From positions 1-64,000 of the forward strand of contig CAYXZR010000001.1 in NCBI GenBank assembly GCA_964470025.1: a DNA stretch of 64,000 nt, given 5' to 3'. Numbering within the stretch: the stretch's first letter is position 1; every line of letters begins with the position of its first letter. Origin of the DNA: CAYXZR01 sp964470025 (GTDB taxonomy: Bacteria > Patescibacteriota > Patescibacteriia > Buchananbacterales > UBA6539). Below are positions 23,090 to 31,746 of this stretch, in pieces. The notes beneath the pieces were generated by a model, which was given only the letters and a program-made list of their open reading frames with translations, made no database searches and had not been told where the DNA came from. Both the position numbers and the translations under genes were made by a program.

Positions 23090-23614
23090 ATGGAATATAT
23101 TGTATTACTCATCAGTATGCTCCCTGCCATGATTGCTAACATGGTTCCAGTCGTTGCGGAGAAGCTACACATTCTCCCACGCCTTGCATTTCCGGTCGAT
23201 AAGGGTGCAACATTTAGAGGTAAGAGAATTTTTGGTGACCATAAAACACTCAGAGGATTTGTGACTGGTATTATTAGCGGCACTGTAACTGCTATGCTAT
23301 TATTTTATTTACCAATATCTTTTGGTTGGCAATCAATCTTTATAGCAATGCTATGGGGATTTCTTATTAGTACTGGCGCACTTGCTGGTGATGCTGTAAA
23401 AAGTTTTTTTAAACGACAGCTTGGCATTGCAAGTGGCGGGCCATTTATCCCATTTGATCAAATTGATTATATAGTTGGAGCAGTTGCGTTAAGCGCACTG
23501 GCTTTTAGCTGGGATATTAACCATGTTATATTTCTTACACTTTTTGCCTTAATTGCAAATCCGATTGTTAACCTACTTTCTTATGCCCTCGGCATCAAAA
23601 AAACTTTCTACTAA
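23090..23614 (+). CDS. CarS-like CDP-lipid synthase (DUF46)
   Basis: A 174-residue protein with four to five membrane helices. DKGATFRGKRIFGDHKTLRG, GALAGDAVKSFFKR and the late FIPFDQIDYIVGA segment are those of the CarS/DUF46 family, whose archaeal members transfer CMP from CTP to unsaturated archaeal phosphatidic acid; it is distantly related to bacterial CdsA. Here it probably makes the CDP-lipid for the neighbouring phosphatidyltransferase, 3 bp upstream. A bacterial CarS raises the question of what lipid backbone is used. Confidence 0.85.
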   Translation: MEYIVLLISMLPAMIANMVPVVAEKLHILPRLAFPVDKGATFRGKRIFGDHKTLRGFVTGIISGTVTAMLLFYLPISFGWQSIFIAMLWGFLISTGALAGDAVKSFFKRQLGIASGGPFIPFDQIDYIVGAVALSALAFSWDINHVIFLTLFALIANPIVNLLSYALGIKKTFY

Positions 23615-24518
23615 TAGTAAGCGTCGATACCTAGTAATCCATAACCCGAGCTCAGGTAGATTTTGGGATAGAAGGGCTATAAAAAAAACGGTGTCGCGTT
23701 TTCAGAAGAACCATATTAAATATGATGTTGTTACAGTTGATAGATCTGATCCAAAACAGGTTCACTGGAAAAAAATTGAAAATATCATTAAACAAACTCA
23801 TGATCCACGACTGATAGTAATCGGTGGTGATGGTACACTTCGTAGAGCTCTCGAATTTTTGGTTCAGCACAATTTAGATCTTGAAATTGGATTTATCCCT
23901 TCTGGTACGGCTAATATTGTTGCGCATTCATTAAAAATTCCACGGCGGCCAAAAGCTGCTTTAGAAAAAATTCTCTATGGAAAACCAAAGTTGCTTGATC
24001 TAGGACAAGTAAATGATAAAAACATAATTATCATTGATGCTTGCTTCTGAAAAATTGATGAGGTGTCAATAAACCGTAACAAGAAACAAAAGAATCTTAT
24101 GGGAAGATTGATAAATTATAAAAACATCGATAAAATGATGTGGAATATAAAACGGTACCCTTTTGAATTGCGGAAGCAGGCTCGATGTAAGCAAATTAAC
24201 GCTGCGCACAGTGTGCTGATTTGTAATCACCTTAATATGTACCCATGGCTACCAGGTAGATCCGTAAAACCTGATGATGGGAAGCTTAACTTGTTTCTTC
24301 TTAAGGGAATTAACGTCATGGGTCTAGTACAAGCGGTGATTGAATTTTTTACAGTCAAAAAAAATACGCAGCTTCTTGAACATATGCCTATTGAAGAAGT
24401 GGAACTCATAGGACAAGATTTTGATAAAAAAATTCACCTTGATGGTGATATTGTAGAGCTAAATGGAGATACTATCGATATTAAAGTTCTCCCAAAGCGA
24501 GCGAAATTTATCTTATAA
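23586..24518 (+). pseudogene. Diacylglycerol kinase family gene interrupted by in-frame TGA
   Basis: Starting at ATG 23586 inside the CarS gene, the frame has the DAG-kinase catalytic domain: HNPSSGRF, IVIGGDGTLRRAL (GGDGT near residue 80) and FIPSGTANIVAHSL. At 24048-24050 a TGA stops it after IIIIDACF. The same frame, with no frameshift, continues AAAATTGATGAG and encodes the second half (KIDEVSINR... to residue 310, ending in the beta-sandwich domain DGDIVELNGDTIDIKVLP). The family has a glycine at about this spot (GFDA-like), so one GGA-to-TGA change explains it. Either a real nonsense mutation, a read error or a recoded stop. Confidence 0.75.
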
Positions 24519-25550
24519 TCCACTAGCAAAGGCTTCTGCAGCTTTTACTGCTGCGGTTCTGTGTTTGGATATATCAATTTGTGTATACACAATTTCATGA
24601 CATGCCCTGAGCACCTTTTGTAACAAAAATGCCTTTAGCAGAGTATTTGTAGCACCATGGGCTTGTAATGTCTGAGCGTATGTCAGCACCTCATCAGTTA
24701 GTTCATCATCTGCTTCGAGCCTCCTTACTGTAGCGATACTATCAACTAACTCAGGTGACTCTAGGGCATTAAGCGCTTGGTACACCACGGCAACCTGTTC
24801 AACATCCTTTTGAAGTCGCTCCATTTTTTTTACACTTTGTTTTTGATCAGCAATCTTTGCAAGCCTTGCTGATACTTTGTGCATTTTCTCTTGATACTGA
24901 TTAACCTTTCCCTGTGCAAAGTTCTTTTTATTTACCGCCCTTTGTCGTGCCAAAGGATTTTTAAGCAAATCTGCCTGCTGAGCTGCCTCTTTTGCCATAT
25001 GTTCATACTGCTCCCTAATCTTTTCTAAGCTTTTATGAATAGCCTCATACCCCAATGCGACTAAGAGCGCATCTACTGGTAGCTGGAGCTGCATGTCTTG
25101 CGGATATGAATCAAGCTCATCGATTCTATCATCGATACTTCGTATTGCCTCTTCTAGGTAAGGTAAATAGTCGTCAGTAGTACCACGTCGAAGATCTTCA
25201 ATGATTCCTGAGCGTAAACGGTATTCTCGTGCGAGAACTAAGCGTTTTTTACCAGCCAACAAAAGAGCACCGTACTGGTCCTCACCATCTTTTTTAGCCC
25301 TCACAGCATAGTCAAAAAAAAGTCGAGCACTTTGCTCTAGATAGTTAACATGTTGAAAGCCAAATCTAGATTCAATTTGTTTCTTCAACCAGAGTTGCTG
25401 CTCTTGTATCACTTCAATCTCCTCTTGAGTAAGCCATGTAAATATCTCAGCCTTAAGCTCACTGTCAACTGATATAAGACTTGTGACATAATCAGATACA
25501 GAGACTGTGTAGTGCTCGTGAGAATCTTGTTCTTTAAAAATTTTTTGCAT
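24513..25550 (-). CDS. Helical coiled-coil protein of unknown family
   Basis: A 345-residue soluble protein that is almost entirely alpha-helical, with heptad-rich stretches in about 170-255 (KSLEKIREQYEHMAKEAAQQ, later KVSARLAKIADQK). No signal peptide or membrane helix is seen. Its stop codon lies in the same TTATAA as the stop of the converging lipid-kinase gene, so the two ends overlap by 6 bp. A purine-rich ribosome site precedes the ATG. Family and function unknown. Confidence 0.6.
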   Translation of the reverse strand: MQKIFKEQDSHEHYTVSVSDYVTSLISVDSELKAEIFTWLTQEEIEVIQEQQLWLKKQIESRFGFQHVNYLEQSARLFFDYAVRAKKDGEDQYGALLLAGKKRLVLAREYRLRSGIIEDLRRGTTDDYLPYLEEAIRSIDDRIDELDSYPQDMQLQLPVDALLVALGYEAIHKSLEKIREQYEHMAKEAAQQADLLKNPLARQRAVNKKNFAQGKVNQYQEKMHKVSARLAKIADQKQSVKKMERLQKDVEQVAVVYQALNALESPELVDSIATVRRLEADDELTDEVLTYAQTLQAHGATNTLLKAFLLQKVLRACHEIVYTQIDISKHRTAAVKAAEAFASGL

Positions 25551-25656
25551 TTTCCCCTCCTATTTCTATAGTGCTTATTATACTAGATTTTCGTGCATGA
25601 AAAAAGCTATTTGCATAGTATGTGGTACTGCATCTCAATAAAATAGTGTATACTAG

Positions 25657-26859
25657 ATGTGTATGGGAGGTGAATTAGTATCATTTTTTATAATCATTAC
25701 TGCAGGAATTTTATTTTCTGAAATTTTTAAGCGACTTCATTTACCATGGGTAGCTGCACTTATTATCACTGGTATTCTACTTGGGCCATTTGGTTTTAAA
25801 GTAATTAACCCCACCCCTACCCTCGATTTTTTTGCAGAAATTGGATTAGTATTTCTGATGTTCATGGCTGGACTAGAAATTCGATTTTCAGAATTTTCCA
25901 ACAAACGACATGGCGTTGAGGCACTCGCACTACTTAATGGCGTTGTGCCTTTTTTGATTGGTCTATTTATTGGCAGATTTTTTGATTATTCTTGGACTGC
26001 ATCATTGTTACTGGGTACTATATTTATCTCATCATCAATTGCAGTAATCATTCCTACATTAGCCCATAATAAGCTACTCAAACAACGACTTGGACAAACA
26101 ACAATTCTTGCAACTATGATTGAAGATGTTATTAGCCTTGTTCTTCTTTCTATACTACTTCAGCTTACTGCACCAGTAACCAGTATTCCACTACCCTTAT
26201 TTTACCTACTCTTAATCATTGCTCTTTTTGGATTTCGCTGGATTATTCCTCGATTATATCGAGCTTTTGAAAAGAAATTTTCGCTTTTTAAGCGTAAACA
26301 AGATTTATTTGAAGAAGAGGTGCGAATTATTATTGTTATTATGGTTGGTACCGTTATTATCTTTGAGCTTCTAGGTCTGCATCCTATTATTGCTGGATTT
26401 TTCTCTGGCCTTGTACTCTCTGAAATGATATCTAGTCAAAAACTCAAAGAAAAACTACATGTTCTAAGCTATGGAATTTTTGTACCGATCTTTTTTGTTG
26501 TAGTTGGCTCACAAACAAATATTGCGGTTCTGCAAAATGGCATTACTGCTATTGCCCTTACAGTCACTGTAGTACTTGGCTCTTTGATTTCTAAATTCTT
26601 TAGTGGTTGGATCGGTGCACGTTTTAGTGGTTTTNNNNNNNNNNCTTGGCAACGTGGCAGTATTATTGCAGCAAGTACTCTGCCACAGCTGACTACAAGC
26701 CTAGCTGTTGCTTTTAGTGGTTTTGAAATGGGTTTATTTGACCAACAATTACTCACTGCCATCATAATACTAAGCCTAGTATCTACCTTTATTAGTCCCG
26801 TGCTTGTTTCTCATTTTGCTAAAAATTACAAAGCGTCACGATTGCGTAGTCGTGTGTAA
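25657..26859 (+). CDS. CPA2-family cation:proton antiporter (Kef/NapA type), with assembly gap
   Basis: About 400 residues, 12 or so membrane helices: GILFSEIFKRLHLPWVAALI at the start, FMAGLEIRF, SSSIAVIIPTL and SGLVLSEM are typical of the CPA2 monovalent cation:H+ antiporters. Ten N at 26635-26644 fall in a late helix (GARFSGF...WQRGSI); the frame is kept across them, so few residues are probably missing. No cytoplasmic TrkA-N domain is present. TATACT lies 8 nt before a second in-frame ATG at 25663, which may be the real start of a leaderless message. Confidence 0.88.
   Translation: MCMGGELVSFFIIITAGILFSEIFKRLHLPWVAALIITGILLGPFGFKVINPTPTLDFFAEIGLVFLMFMAGLEIRFSEFSNKRHGVEALALLNGVVPFLIGLFIGRFFDYSWTASLLLGTIFISSSIAVIIPTLAHNKLLKQRLGQTTILATMIEDVISLVLLSILLQLTAPVTSIPLPLFYLLLIIALFGFRWIIPRLYRAFEKKFSLFKRKQDLFEEEVRIIIVIMVGTVIIFELLGLHPIIAGFFSGLVLSEMISSQKLKEKLHVLSYGIFVPIFFVVVGSQTNIAVLQNGITAIALTVTVVLGSLISKFFSGWIGARFSGFXXXXWQRGSIIAASTLPQLTTSLAVAFSGFEMGLFDQQLLTAIIILSLVSTFISPVLVSHFAKNYKASRLRSRV
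26635..26644. other. Assembly gap (10 N)
   Basis: Ten undetermined bases within the antiporter gene. The true distance is unknown, although the reading frame is consistent on both sides. Confidence 0.98.
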
Positions 26860-26900
26860 CCGTGGTATTATTTAGCTGTAATTACTCATAATTTTTTCAT

Positions 26901-27944
26901 ATGCATCACTCGATGAATAGATTTCTTGGACTTTTCTTATTTATTTCAATTTTTGTTTCTGGATGTTTCTTGTTTTCATCTGACTCACCAGAAGAAGTGC
27001 TGTCAAACATGCAACATGAAATGCAAGAGCTTGATAGTGTAGCACTAAAGGGAACCCTGTCTGGAACCTATAACAATGGCGAAGCTGATGGCACCTTTTC
27101 TTTGGATTTACAAGGTGTAGTTGCAAATCCATCTGCAACTAATGCAAATGCCGATCTAACTGGCCTACTCAATGCAGCGACTCCAGGGACAGACCCATTC
27201 ACTCTTGGGCTTGGTATTAAGATAATAGAAAGTACTGATATTTTCTTTAGAATCAATACTGAACAGAGTCCTGAATTTGCTTTTGCGGGCGACGACTGGT
27301 ACCGTTTGCCAAATCAAGAAGATTTTCGTGCCATGTTTGGAGCTGAGGTAGTCAGTGATGCAAAGGATGAAGACTTGACTGAGGAACAGCGAGAAAAGAT
27401 AGAAGAACTCAGCAAAAATGCTCAACTACTCACACTTGTAGAAGATAAAGGCAAGGAAAAGGTAAATGGTGTCTCTACGTATCACTATATTGCGACAGTT
27501 GATCAAGATGCACTTGGCAAGCTAATTGATGAGACGAATGAAATTTCAAATAGTGAGATTACTACTGAAGAGAAGCAAGCACTCTTTGAGTTGTTAAGTG
27601 ACTTACGAATTAATCTCTGGATTGGACAAAATGATTCATACATTTACAAAGTTGTAATTGATGAATTTACAATTACAGATCCAGCTGGAGAAGGTGATGA
27701 AAACGTGACACTTTCTATGGAGTTTAATTTAAGTGATCATGGTGACACTGTAACAGTTCAGCCACCTGCGTTTGCAAAGTCAGTATTTGAGCTGTTTTTT
27801 CCGCTGATGATGGGTGGATTTGATGACACCTCACTTTTTCCTACCCAACAAGGTCAAGCTGAAGTAATGCCACCAAATTTTGGTAACCAGATCTCACCAG
27901 ACCAGCAAGCTGAGATTGACGCACTACTCGAAGCGTATCAATAA
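26901..27944 (+). CDS. Putative lipoprotein, LolA/LppX-like fold (tentative)
   Basis: A 347-residue secreted protein with an N-terminal signal sequence and lipobox (FVSGC, Cys about 22). Two repeats of the pattern SVALKGTLSGTYNNG / GTFSLDLQG and later VTLSMEFNLSDHG suggest a large antiparallel sheet as in LolA/LppX-type lipid-binding lipoproteins, but this is inferred from pattern alone. ATG at 26901 or 26913 would both give a valid signal peptide. The following DUF389 gene starts 7 bp after its stop. Confidence 0.65.
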   Translation: MHHSMNRFLGLFLFISIFVSGCFLFSSDSPEEVLSNMQHEMQELDSVALKGTLSGTYNNGEADGTFSLDLQGVVANPSATNANADLTGLLNAATPGTDPFTLGLGIKIIESTDIFFRINTEQSPEFAFAGDDWYRLPNQEDFRAMFGAEVVSDAKDEDLTEEQREKIEELSKNAQLLTLVEDKGKEKVNGVSTYHYIATVDQDALGKLIDETNEISNSEITTEEKQALFELLSDLRINLWIGQNDSYIYKVVIDEFTITDPAGEGDENVTLSMEFNLSDHGDTVTVQPPAFAKSVFELFFPLMMGGFDDTSLFPTQQGQAEVMPPNFGNQISPDQQAEIDALLEAYQ

Positions 27945-27951
27945 TTCAATT

Positions 27952-28653
27952 ATGTTTAAGTTTCTAAGTGTTACAAATACTGAGGACCGAGATAAAGCAG
28001 AGGCGATTCAACAGCTTATCGTAGAAAGCTCACCACGGGTGGACTTCTTCACGATGATGGTGCTCGCAGTAACTATGGCATCTTTTGGAATTGCTCTTGA
28101 TAACGCTGCCATTGTAATTGGAAGCATGCTTATAGCACCCTTACTCTATCCACTCTTAGCGCTTTCACTATCCTTTGTATTGATTGATGGTAAACTATTT
28201 TGGAGATCAATCATAACAATCTTTAAGTCAATAATGCTGGCACTAATATTTTCTGCAGTGGTGGGCTTTTTCTTTGCTCGTGAAGGACTTTTAACGAATG
28301 AGCTTTTGTCACGAACTGAACCATCACTTGAATACTTACTAGTAGCCATAGTTTCAGGATTTGCTGCATCATATGCATGGCTTAAGCCACAGCTTAACGA
28401 ACACTTACCTGGTGTTGCAATATCTGTAGCGCTTATTCCACCACTCTCAGTTGTGGGTATTGGACTAGCTCGACTTGATATGTCTATTGCGCTACACTCA
28501 TTTCTGCTTTTTATAGTGAACGTGATAGGTGTGACGGCAGCTAGTACAGTGGTATTTTCTATAACTGGATTGTATCAATATCGAAAAACTGCGAATAAAG
28601 CCGTCGAAAAAGATGATGCAGAAATAGAAAAAGAAAAACAGCAAACAGAATAG
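27952..28653 (+). CDS. DUF389 membrane protein
   Basis: Start at ATG 27952 (MFKFLSVTNTEDRDKA), 7 bp after the lipoprotein gene. About 233 residues with six membrane helices and the family signatures SPRVDFFTMMVLAVTMASFG, NAAIVIGSMLIAPLLYPLL and GVAISVALIPPLSVVGIG. DUF389 (TIGR00341-like) proteins are uncharacterised membrane proteins. The C-terminal tail is charged (KDDAEIEKEKQQ). A strong bidirectional terminator follows. Confidence 0.88.
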   Translation: MFKFLSVTNTEDRDKAEAIQQLIVESSPRVDFFTMMVLAVTMASFGIALDNAAIVIGSMLIAPLLYPLLALSLSFVLIDGKLFWRSIITIFKSIMLALIFSAVVGFFFAREGLLTNELLSRTEPSLEYLLVAIVSGFAASYAWLKPQLNEHLPGVAISVALIPPLSVVGIGLARLDMSIALHSFLLFIVNVIGVTAASTVVFSITGLYQYRKTANKAVEKDDAEIEKEKQQTE

Positions 28654-28660
28654 TTACTAT

Positions 28661-28694
28661 TAAAAAAACAGCCCAGATTATCGGGCTGTTTTTT
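28661..28694. terminator. Bidirectional terminator
   Basis: AAAAAAACAGCCCAGATTATCGGGCTGTTTTTTT: stem ACAGCCC/GGGCTGT with A-run on the left and T-run on the right. It ends the DUF389 gene (+) and the redox gene (-). Confidence 0.88.
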
Positions 28695-28708
28695 TATGAG
28701 TGTATAAA

Positions 28709-29965
28709 CTAGAAGAGTAACCATTCACGCTTAAAGATAAGCAATAAACCAAGAAGAATCATCAAGATACCTCCAATTAAGTTTGACCATCTAGAATACT
28801 TACTTGTAGCACCAATTTTCTCAAAACTGTACAGTGCGATGGCAAAAACGATAAAGTCGTCCACCATGTAAAACAGAATATAGAGAAACATGTACCACTG
28901 TGTCTGCCAGAACCCAAGATTATTCAACTCAACAATCTTGGTAAATGCCTGAGGAATACCAATTGAACAAGCAAACTCAATTACATTTACTGATAATGCA
29001 AGTGCAATAATGCCACCTGCCACTGCCAAATTCATTGGCTTTGCGACAAACTCCTTAATACGTGCAGATATTTTTGCACGCTGTTTCATGTTTGTTACTT
29101 TACATGTGCCATCAGATGTTTTGTATTCGTACAAGAAAAATATTCCTCCGCCGATCGCGATTACTCCAACTAATGGCGTAATGATATTATCTAATCCTAC
29201 AAAATCCCAAGCCGTAAACCAAACATTTAGAATTAAATAGTACATTATTGCCTCGGCAAGAATAAATAATCCTGCAATCTGCCACATTTTTCTGCGATCT
29301 CCTACCTGAGCCAGTACAATTAAGAATGTCACCAACACCCACATAGCACATGGATTGAATCCATCGATAAACCCTAATAGGATAGATAGCACAGGCAAAG
29401 AGTATTGTTTTACATCTACGCTACCTGCAAAAGGTATAGATATAAACCATGGCTCATACTCACCATCAATAACACATCCTGTCCCATCATCGCAGGTAGC
29501 ATCTTCAACTGACTCGATCTCAGCTGTTCCGCCGGCTTTGATTATCTCGTCTGCTGTTAGCTGAGTTTTTCCTTTTGAACGCTCAATGATTGCTAGAAAA
29601 CGCTGACCAGTAGTCTCGGGCTTATCAAATCCCTGTATAACAGTGCTTCCGATAATGGTGATTGGCGTGACTTTTGGAATATTTTGCACTTCAGCCAACT
29701 GCTGCCAGACTTCATTATGCTCCTGAATATTAATGTCTCTAAATATGACTGTGATGTCGCTACGCTCTTCAAGCAGATCATTTAAAAATGCTTTTTCCGC
29801 CTGACAATGAACGCATTCTTCTCGCTCAAATACTTCAATTCTAACTTGTTGATCACTTTCTTGTTCTTGTTGCGCTTCCACTTCTTGCGCCTGAGTAACT
29901 ACCGCACTTTGTGCAAACAGTAACGCGCCAAGTAAGGTCCAGGTTATAATAAATAACTTTTTCAT
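28709..29965 (-). CDS. Secreted glutaredoxin-like domain fused to CcdA/DsbD-like membrane protein
   Basis: 418 residues: signal peptide (to about 27), a thioredoxin-fold domain with the CVHC redox motif (about 51-54) and a cis-Pro segment (KVTPITIIG), a linker, then six to seven membrane helices with GFIDGFNPCAMWVL, a CcdA/DsbD-type helix with its conserved Cys. The second membrane Cys appears in VIEFACSIG. It should carry electrons from cytoplasmic thioredoxin to the outside. It overlaps none but begins 2 bp after the next redox gene (29968), forming one operon. Confidence 0.85.
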   Translation of the reverse strand: MKKLFIITWTLLGALLFAQSAVVTQAQEVEAQQEQESDQQVRIEVFEREECVHCQAEKAFLNDLLEERSDITVIFRDINIQEHNEVWQQLAEVQNIPKVTPITIIGSTVIQGFDKPETTGQRFLAIIERSKGKTQLTADEIIKAGGTAEIESVEDATCDDGTGCVIDGEYEPWFISIPFAGSVDVKQYSLPVLSILLGFIDGFNPCAMWVLVTFLIVLAQVGDRRKMWQIAGLFILAEAIMYYLILNVWFTAWDFVGLDNIITPLVGVIAIGGGIFFLYEYKTSDGTCKVTNMKQRAKISARIKEFVAKPMNLAVAGGIIALALSVNVIEFACSIGIPQAFTKIVELNNLGFWQTQWYMFLYILFYMVDDFIVFAIALYSFEKIGATSKYSRWSNLIGGILMILLGLLLIFKREWLLF

Positions 29966-29967
29966 AT

Positions 29968-30375
29968 TTATTCAGTAATCATCTCTTCCTCTGTTGGTAA
30001 GCTGCAGCCGCTTAGCTGTGCTAAACGCTCAAGTGTTTGAGCACCAGAAATACGCTCACCTTCTCCTGTCTCCCAGGTTGGGTAGCTCTGAATACCTGCT
30101 TGCTTACAGGCAATTGTTTGTCCAGCGCGGTTTGGTAATGAACACTCTACGTAGTCAATGTTTTTCCAGCTTGACCCAAATCGCTCTTCTTGATCCTGAC
30201 AGTGGGGGCACCAGTATGCTCCATACATTTTATACCCCTTATCAGTAAGACACTGCGCAAACTCATCATATGGAGATGCTACGCTTGTATCTTTAAAAGC
30301 GATAAATGCAATAATTGCTATAAGTACAGCGCCAATTGCGATATATATGTTTTTCTTAGTTTTTTTCTTAGACAT
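29968..30375 (-). CDS. Membrane-anchored thioredoxin-fold protein (CPHC)
   Basis: A 135-residue protein with a single N-terminal anchor (about 9-27) and a small thioredoxin-like domain: YGAYWCPHCQDQEERF with CPHC near 55-58, CSLPNRAGQTIACK and QSYPTWE with the cis-Pro. The domain resembles that fused to VKOR in many bacteria. It probably oxidises or isomerises secreted proteins together with the CcdA-like partner 2 bp downstream. Confidence 0.85.
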   Translation of the reverse strand: MSKKKTKKNIYIAIGAVLIAIIAFIAFKDTSVASPYDEFAQCLTDKGYKMYGAYWCPHCQDQEERFGSSWKNIDYVECSLPNRAGQTIACKQAGIQSYPTWETGEGERISGAQTLERLAQLSGCSLPTEEEMITE

Positions 30376-30435
30376 AATTTTTTTTCAATAATAAAACTGC
30401 TAGCATACACCTACTGCGTATATTCTAACAGTTCT

Positions 30436-30810
30436 TTAAGCAGCGTGAAACTGCAAATGTAAATAATGTTTTTGCTTCAAATGTGAAAAGTATCTCGTTG
30501 TAGCGCTGGCTACTCTGCAAATCTTAAGTGGTAAGCTGTGTACGAGTGATATCTTAATAGCCACTGCAGTAGCAAATGCTACAAATGCGATGCTGGCGGC
30601 ACTTACGACAGCTAAGGTAAAGCCTAGGAATGCATCAATATTAAACATGGTGTGGTCGCTTGCCGCCATAGACATACAGGCTGGTGCCCCATGAGAGATC
30701 ACCGCAATACAGCCCTGCTCAGTACCAATTGCCTGATATCCAAAAATCCCGGTAGCAATGACTCCGAGCAACACCATGATGGCTATTAATGTTTTGTGAA
30801 ACTTTTTCAT
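30436..30810 (-). CDS. Small two-TM membrane protein with extracytoplasmic cysteines
   Basis: A 124-residue protein: helix 1 (about 8-27), an external loop with two cysteines (GCIAVISHGAPACMSM), helix 2 (about 62-90) and a His-rich basic C-tail (HLKQKHYLHLQFH). The cysteine pair suggests a disulfide or metal site and fits its place upstream of two redox genes on the same strand. The family is unknown. Confidence 0.55.
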   Translation of the reverse strand: MKKFHKTLIAIMVLLGVIATGIFGYQAIGTEQGCIAVISHGAPACMSMAASDHTMFNIDAFLGFTLAVVSAASIAFVAFATAVAIKISLVHSLPLKICRVASATTRYFSHLKQKHYLHLQFHAA

Positions 30811-30850
30811 GATTAAAGACTACCACTTTCTGTAGTAGAGAGTCAATCCT

Positions 30851-31552
30851 CTAGCGAACTTCAACAAACCTTATGGCATTTCTAAATAATCGGGCTATTT
30901 CCTCCATTTCATCCTGACTAAAAGCGCTATACTTTCTACCCTTGAGGCTCAGGGTGTGTCCTGGCTGAAAATACTGTAAGAATAGTCGCCTTGCTCCTTG
31001 CAGCTGATAGCACATCTCTTCGAGCACCTCTGGACTATGTACCTGCTTGATTAAAGTAGTACGAAACTCATACTCCACTGTATGATGCTTTAGTAGCTCA
31101 ATGCTTTTGAGAATACTTTCTGACCTTGCCTTGCTCCCCGCTAAACTACAGTAGGCTTCTGGTTTTGTTTTGACGTCCATGGCAATATAGTCAACCAACT
31201 GTTGATCGATAATCCGCTGCAACTTCTCTGGATTACTACCATTTGAATCAAGCTTCACCTTGAATCCAAGTGATTTGATATTTTTAATAAACTCTTCTAA
31301 GTCAGGCATGAGTGTGGGCTCTCCACCTGTAATCACTACACCATCCAGCTTTCCTTTTCGTTGTTTTAGAAAATTGAAAAATGTTTCTGGCTGTATAAAA
31401 CTATGTTTGATTTTGTGAATTAACTCAGGCAATACAAATTCGGGATTGTAACAGTAGGTGCATCGAAAATTACAGCCTGCGGTAAACACTATGCAGGCTG
31501 TGTGGTGCGGAAAATCTAGCAATGTTAGTTTTTCGATGCCGCTAATTAACAT
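30851..31552 (-). CDS. nrdG: Anaerobic ribonucleotide reductase activating enzyme
   Basis: A 233-residue radical-SAM protein. The cluster motif CNFRCTYC lies at about 28-35 (AGCNFRCTYCYNP), followed by GGEPTL for SAM binding. It uses a 4Fe-4S cluster and SAM to create the glycyl radical on NrdD. It is the last gene of the nrdD - radical-domain - nrdG unit on the minus strand, beginning 3 bp after the small gene's stop. Confidence 0.93.
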   Translation of the reverse strand: MLISGIEKLTLLDFPHHTACIVFTAGCNFRCTYCYNPEFVLPELIHKIKHSFIQPETFFNFLKQRKGKLDGVVITGGEPTLMPDLEEFIKNIKSLGFKVKLDSNGSNPEKLQRIIDQQLVDYIAMDVKTKPEAYCSLAGSKARSESILKSIELLKHHTVEYEFRTTLIKQVHSPEVLEEMCYQLQGARRLFLQYFQPGHTLSLKGRKYSAFSQDEMEEIARLFRNAIRFVEVR

Positions 31553-31555
31553 TTT

Positions 31556-31729
31556 TTATACTGCGTATTTTTCTGAAAATTGCTCATTATCTATTGAACA
31601 CTCAACGAAATGTTTTCGTGAGTAATGCTCGGCTTTTTTGCCAGTGTTAAAATGTGAGACAGGTCGATGATATCCCATAACTCGTGTCCACACTTCGCAC
31701 TTTGTTCGCTGAGAAATTGTATTATCCAT
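31556..31729 (-). CDS. NrdD glycyl-radical C-terminal segment encoded as a separate small protein
   Basis: A 57-residue frame starting at ATG 31729. Its core CEVWTRVMGYHRPVSHFN followed by TGKKAEHYSRKHF aligns with the C-terminus of class III reductases (E. coli NrdD RVCGYLG...FNAGKQEE), so Gly19 would be the radical glycine. Its stop lies 3 bp before nrdG and its start 17 bp after the nrdD stop. Small stand-alone proteins of this type occur in some anaerobes. The reductase would need this peptide in trans. Confidence 0.8.
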   Translation of the reverse strand: MDNTISQRTKCEVWTRVMGYHRPVSHFNTGKKAEHYSRKHFVECSIDNEQFSEKYAV

Positions 31730-31746
31730 ATTTTTTTCTTTATTAT

